From positions 1 to 64,000 of the forward strand of contig CALTUD010000023.1 in assembly GCA_943912335.1 (NCBI GenBank): a stretch of DNA of 64,000 nucleotides. Direction: 5' to 3'. The notes under the pieces were generated by a model that searched no databases, was not told the DNA's origin, and saw only the letters and a list, made by a program, of their open reading frames with translations. This document shows, in pieces, positions 62,250 to 64,000 of the stretch. Both the position numbers and the translations under genes were made by a program. The stretch is from an uncultured Acetobacteraceae bacterium. Its GTDB lineage: Bacteria > Pseudomonadota > Alphaproteobacteria > Acetobacterales > Acetobacteraceae. The first letter of the stretch is position 1, and the number at the start of each line of letters is the position of its first letter.

Positions 62250-64000
62250 CTAGGGAACCACTCCGGGAGGACCGGCAAAGAAGATCGCATCGGCGATCTC
62301 GTGCGCGAGCATCGGCGCTGTGATACCGAGCGTGTTGTCCGATACGGCTTGATCGGCGCCATCGTTTAATGCCACCTGACGCGAATTGACCATCACCACA
62401 ACGCCGAGCCCCCGGCTCGGCATCAGCAGCACCTGAGTCGAGAAACCGGTCAGACCACCGGTCTTGATGACGGTGGCCGGGAAATGCGAGGCAGGGTCGG
62501 GCCGGGTAATGCTCCAGGCCAACCCGGAAACCGGGCTGCCGCTCGGGCATTTCGCCAACGGCATATAAATCGCGACCTGGCAGGCGGCAGGTTGCTCCGC
62601 AATCCGGAAGCCCGCCCGCACGGGCTCGACGGAGCCGTCGAGCCCCAACGAACCGGAACGCGAGGCGGGCAGAGCCGCCCGGACCAGGCGCGCCATATCG
62701 GACAGGCTGGATTTCAGCGCCCCTGCCGGCGCCCAGATCGGCACCGTGTTATGGAGCGCCTGGCCCGGCGTCACGAGAACGGCGAGCGGCCGCACATAGC
62801 CGACACCGCCATACGTCACAGAGCCGAACGCAACCCCACTCGCGACGACACGCCCCCGAGCGATCGCATCGCGACCGAACGCGCTACGGCCGCCAGTGAC
62901 GTGGATCTTCACCACCTGCCCGGCGCCATAGCCTGAACCGGTGTCGAGGATGCGGATGCCGATCACCCGACCGCCACGAATGATCGCCTCGCCTTTCGCC
63001 GTCCTGCCGGTCTGGCCGGACGGCGCGTCGAACACGACCGCCGGCGGCGGCACATAGCCGGTGCCGCCCGAGAGCACCGGCAGCGACACCAGGAACCCCT
63101 GCTTGTCGAGCGTGGCGGCGACGGACGCACCGTGACCGCCGCCGCCCACCACCCTGACGGTGGGCGAGGTTTGGTATGGTCCGGCCACACTCGCGTTGGC
63201 GATGCTCGCGATGCTGCCGTTTCGGATGGAGACGCTGAGAACGGGAAGCTGGTATCCGGACGCCAGATCCGAATCTCCGGCGGGCACCAGCATCGCCGTG
63301 TCACGCATCCGCAGCGGCCACAGAAGTCGCTCTTCAAGCAGGCGCTGCCAGCCGGGAAGCGCCGTTTTGCCGAGCGGCCGGCCCTGCGGCGCACCAAGCA
63401 GCAGCCCGATCAACCCGGTGCTGAAATCCGAATAGGTGTATCCGGCCGGCAGGGAGGCGGGCGCCGGAGTGCCGCGGAAATAAGCGGCGAAGTCGGCAGC
63501 ACCGTACTGCGCGACCGTGGGGCGCTCGCTGGGAAGGCAGCCGGGCACATTCTGGTTGCCGCAAAGCGGCGCCAGGGTCGGATAACCCGCGGTGAAGCTA
63601 CCCAATTCGCCCAGGGTGACATCGGCGGTACTGGCGGGCAGCGAACCGAGCTCGGGTCCGAAGGCGGACAGAGGGGTCGAGAGAGACATGAGGCGGGCAT
63701 TCACGGCCTGCCCCAGCAGGTTGGTGGTGAACACCTTGGTGACGGAACCGATCTCGAAGCGGGAATGCTCCGTGAACGGACGCTGCGCGGCCCAGTCGGC
63801 GAAACCGTACGTGAACAGGCGAGCTGGCCGCCCGGCGCGCACCACGGCAACGCCGATGCCGATCGCCTTTCCGGTCTCGACGACAGACCCGGCGAAGATG
63901 TCGCTGATGCGATGCAGCTCGGCCGGGGAAAGAGGATCAGGCATCTCCGCGACAGGTGCGGCACGAGCTTGGGCGCTCAGGACCAGAAGCAGCGAAACGG
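62250..64000 (-). CDS. Serine hydrolase (beta-lactamase/AmpC-like) with insert, partial
   Basis: At least 583 residues are encoded; the start lies beyond the right edge. The 5' part reads through to 64000 as a signal-peptide-like VSLLLVLSAQARA, so no start is given. The serine-protease-like motif SVTK is in FEIGSVTKVF and the second motif Tyr is in YSDFSTGLIG; the KTG-like motif is KTGGLTGFS. Between SGYQ and the conserved PAGALKSS an insert of ~168 residues (62745-63248) carries three repeats with GxGY. The substrate could be peptidoglycan or an ester. Confidence 0.8.
   Translation of the reverse strand, partial: VSLLLVLSAQARAAPVAEMPDPLSPAELHRISDIFAGSVVETGKAIGIGVAVVRAGRPARLFTYGFADWAAQRPFTEHSRFEIGSVTKVFTTNLLGQAVNARLMSLSTPLSAFGPELGSLPASTADVTLGELGSFTAGYPTLAPLCGNQNVPGCLPSERPTVAQYGAADFAAYFRGTPAPASLPAGYTYSDFSTGLIGLLLGAPQGRPLGKTALPGWQRLLEERLLWPLRMRDTAMLVPAGDSDLASGYQLPVLSVSIRNGSIASIANASVAGPYQTSPTVRVVGGGGHGASVAATLDKQGFLVSLPVLSGGTGYVPPPAVVFDAPSGQTGRTAKGEAIIRGGRVIGIRILDTGSGYGAGQVVKIHVTGGRSAFGRDAIARGRVVASGVAFGSVTYGGVGYVRPLAVLVTPGQALHNTVPIWAPAGALKSSLSDMARLVRAALPASRSGSLGLDGSVEPVRAGFRIAEQPAACQVAIYMPLAKCPSGSPVSGLAWSITRPDPASHFPATVIKTGGLTGFSTQVLLMPSRGLGVVVMVNSRQVALNDGADQAVSDNTLGITAPMLAHEIADAIFFAGPPGVVP

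Overview
The window is GC-rich (roughly two thirds G+C by eye), densely packed, and reads as a core chromosomal segment of an alphaproteobacterium. The gene content points to Acetobacteraceae, most likely an acetic acid bacterium of the Gluconacetobacter type. It has a PheA/diheme cytochrome c/HisN block, a GcrA-type cell-cycle regulator, PurS-dependent purine synthesis, a paired DUF1800/DUF1501, and an AspRS with the residues of the non-discriminating type. I see no insertion sequence, prophage, CRISPR array, rRNA or tRNA gene. Genus-level placement is inference.

Layout. 1-16 kb: amino-acid genes (pheA, hisN, serA, metC with a mercaptopyruvate sulfurtransferase), the ComM-like AAA ATPase, an XRE regulator with a clear promoter, a permease, an EEP-family hydrolase, a cardiolipin-synthase-like enzyme, YraN, and the DUF1800/DUF1501 pair. 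16-23 kb: a tight minus-strand purine operon, purC-purS-(Rap1a-like secreted protein)-purQ-purL, whose members overlap by 4 nt, running on into bolA and the monothiol glutaredoxin gene; purB lies upstream. 23-35 kb: TerC-like protein, gamma-glutamyltransferase, methionine aminopeptidase, D,D-carboxypeptidase, clpS-clpA, a PPK2 kinase operon, yqgE and a Met/Gly-rich secreted protein. 35-48 kb: a YfhO-like membrane protein, a HAD phosphatase, pyrD, a phage-repressor-like regulator, two surface-glycan glycosyltransferase-like genes next to dnaB, then AGE-family epimerase, hldE and gmk. 48-64 kb: an orphan TonB-dependent receptor, purD/xseA divergent pair, a NYN-domain protein, a run of small envelope genes, gcrA, rnd, aspS, a SAM methyltransferase, and a serine hydrolase that runs off the right edge.

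How the parts fit. De novo purine synthesis is represented by purB, purC, purD, purL, purQ and purS. Envelope functions recur: peptidoglycan trimming, heptose activation, glycan transfer, phospholipid synthesis and outer-membrane uptake. Proteostasis is represented by clpS/clpA and map.

Most notable for a second look: (i) a 122-123 bp palindromic repeat present twice in opposite orientation, each copy between convergent genes; (ii) a beta-lactamase-fold hydrolase split by a ~168-residue insert with three GxGY repeats; (iii) three DnaA-box-like sites upstream of gcrA; (iv) a secreted Rap1a/Tai-like protein translationally coupled inside the purine operon; (v) hairpins that could control comM and the TonB receptor; (vi) a GT-D-like protein lacking the usual acidic motif. 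No complete, clearly new multi-gene system is evident.
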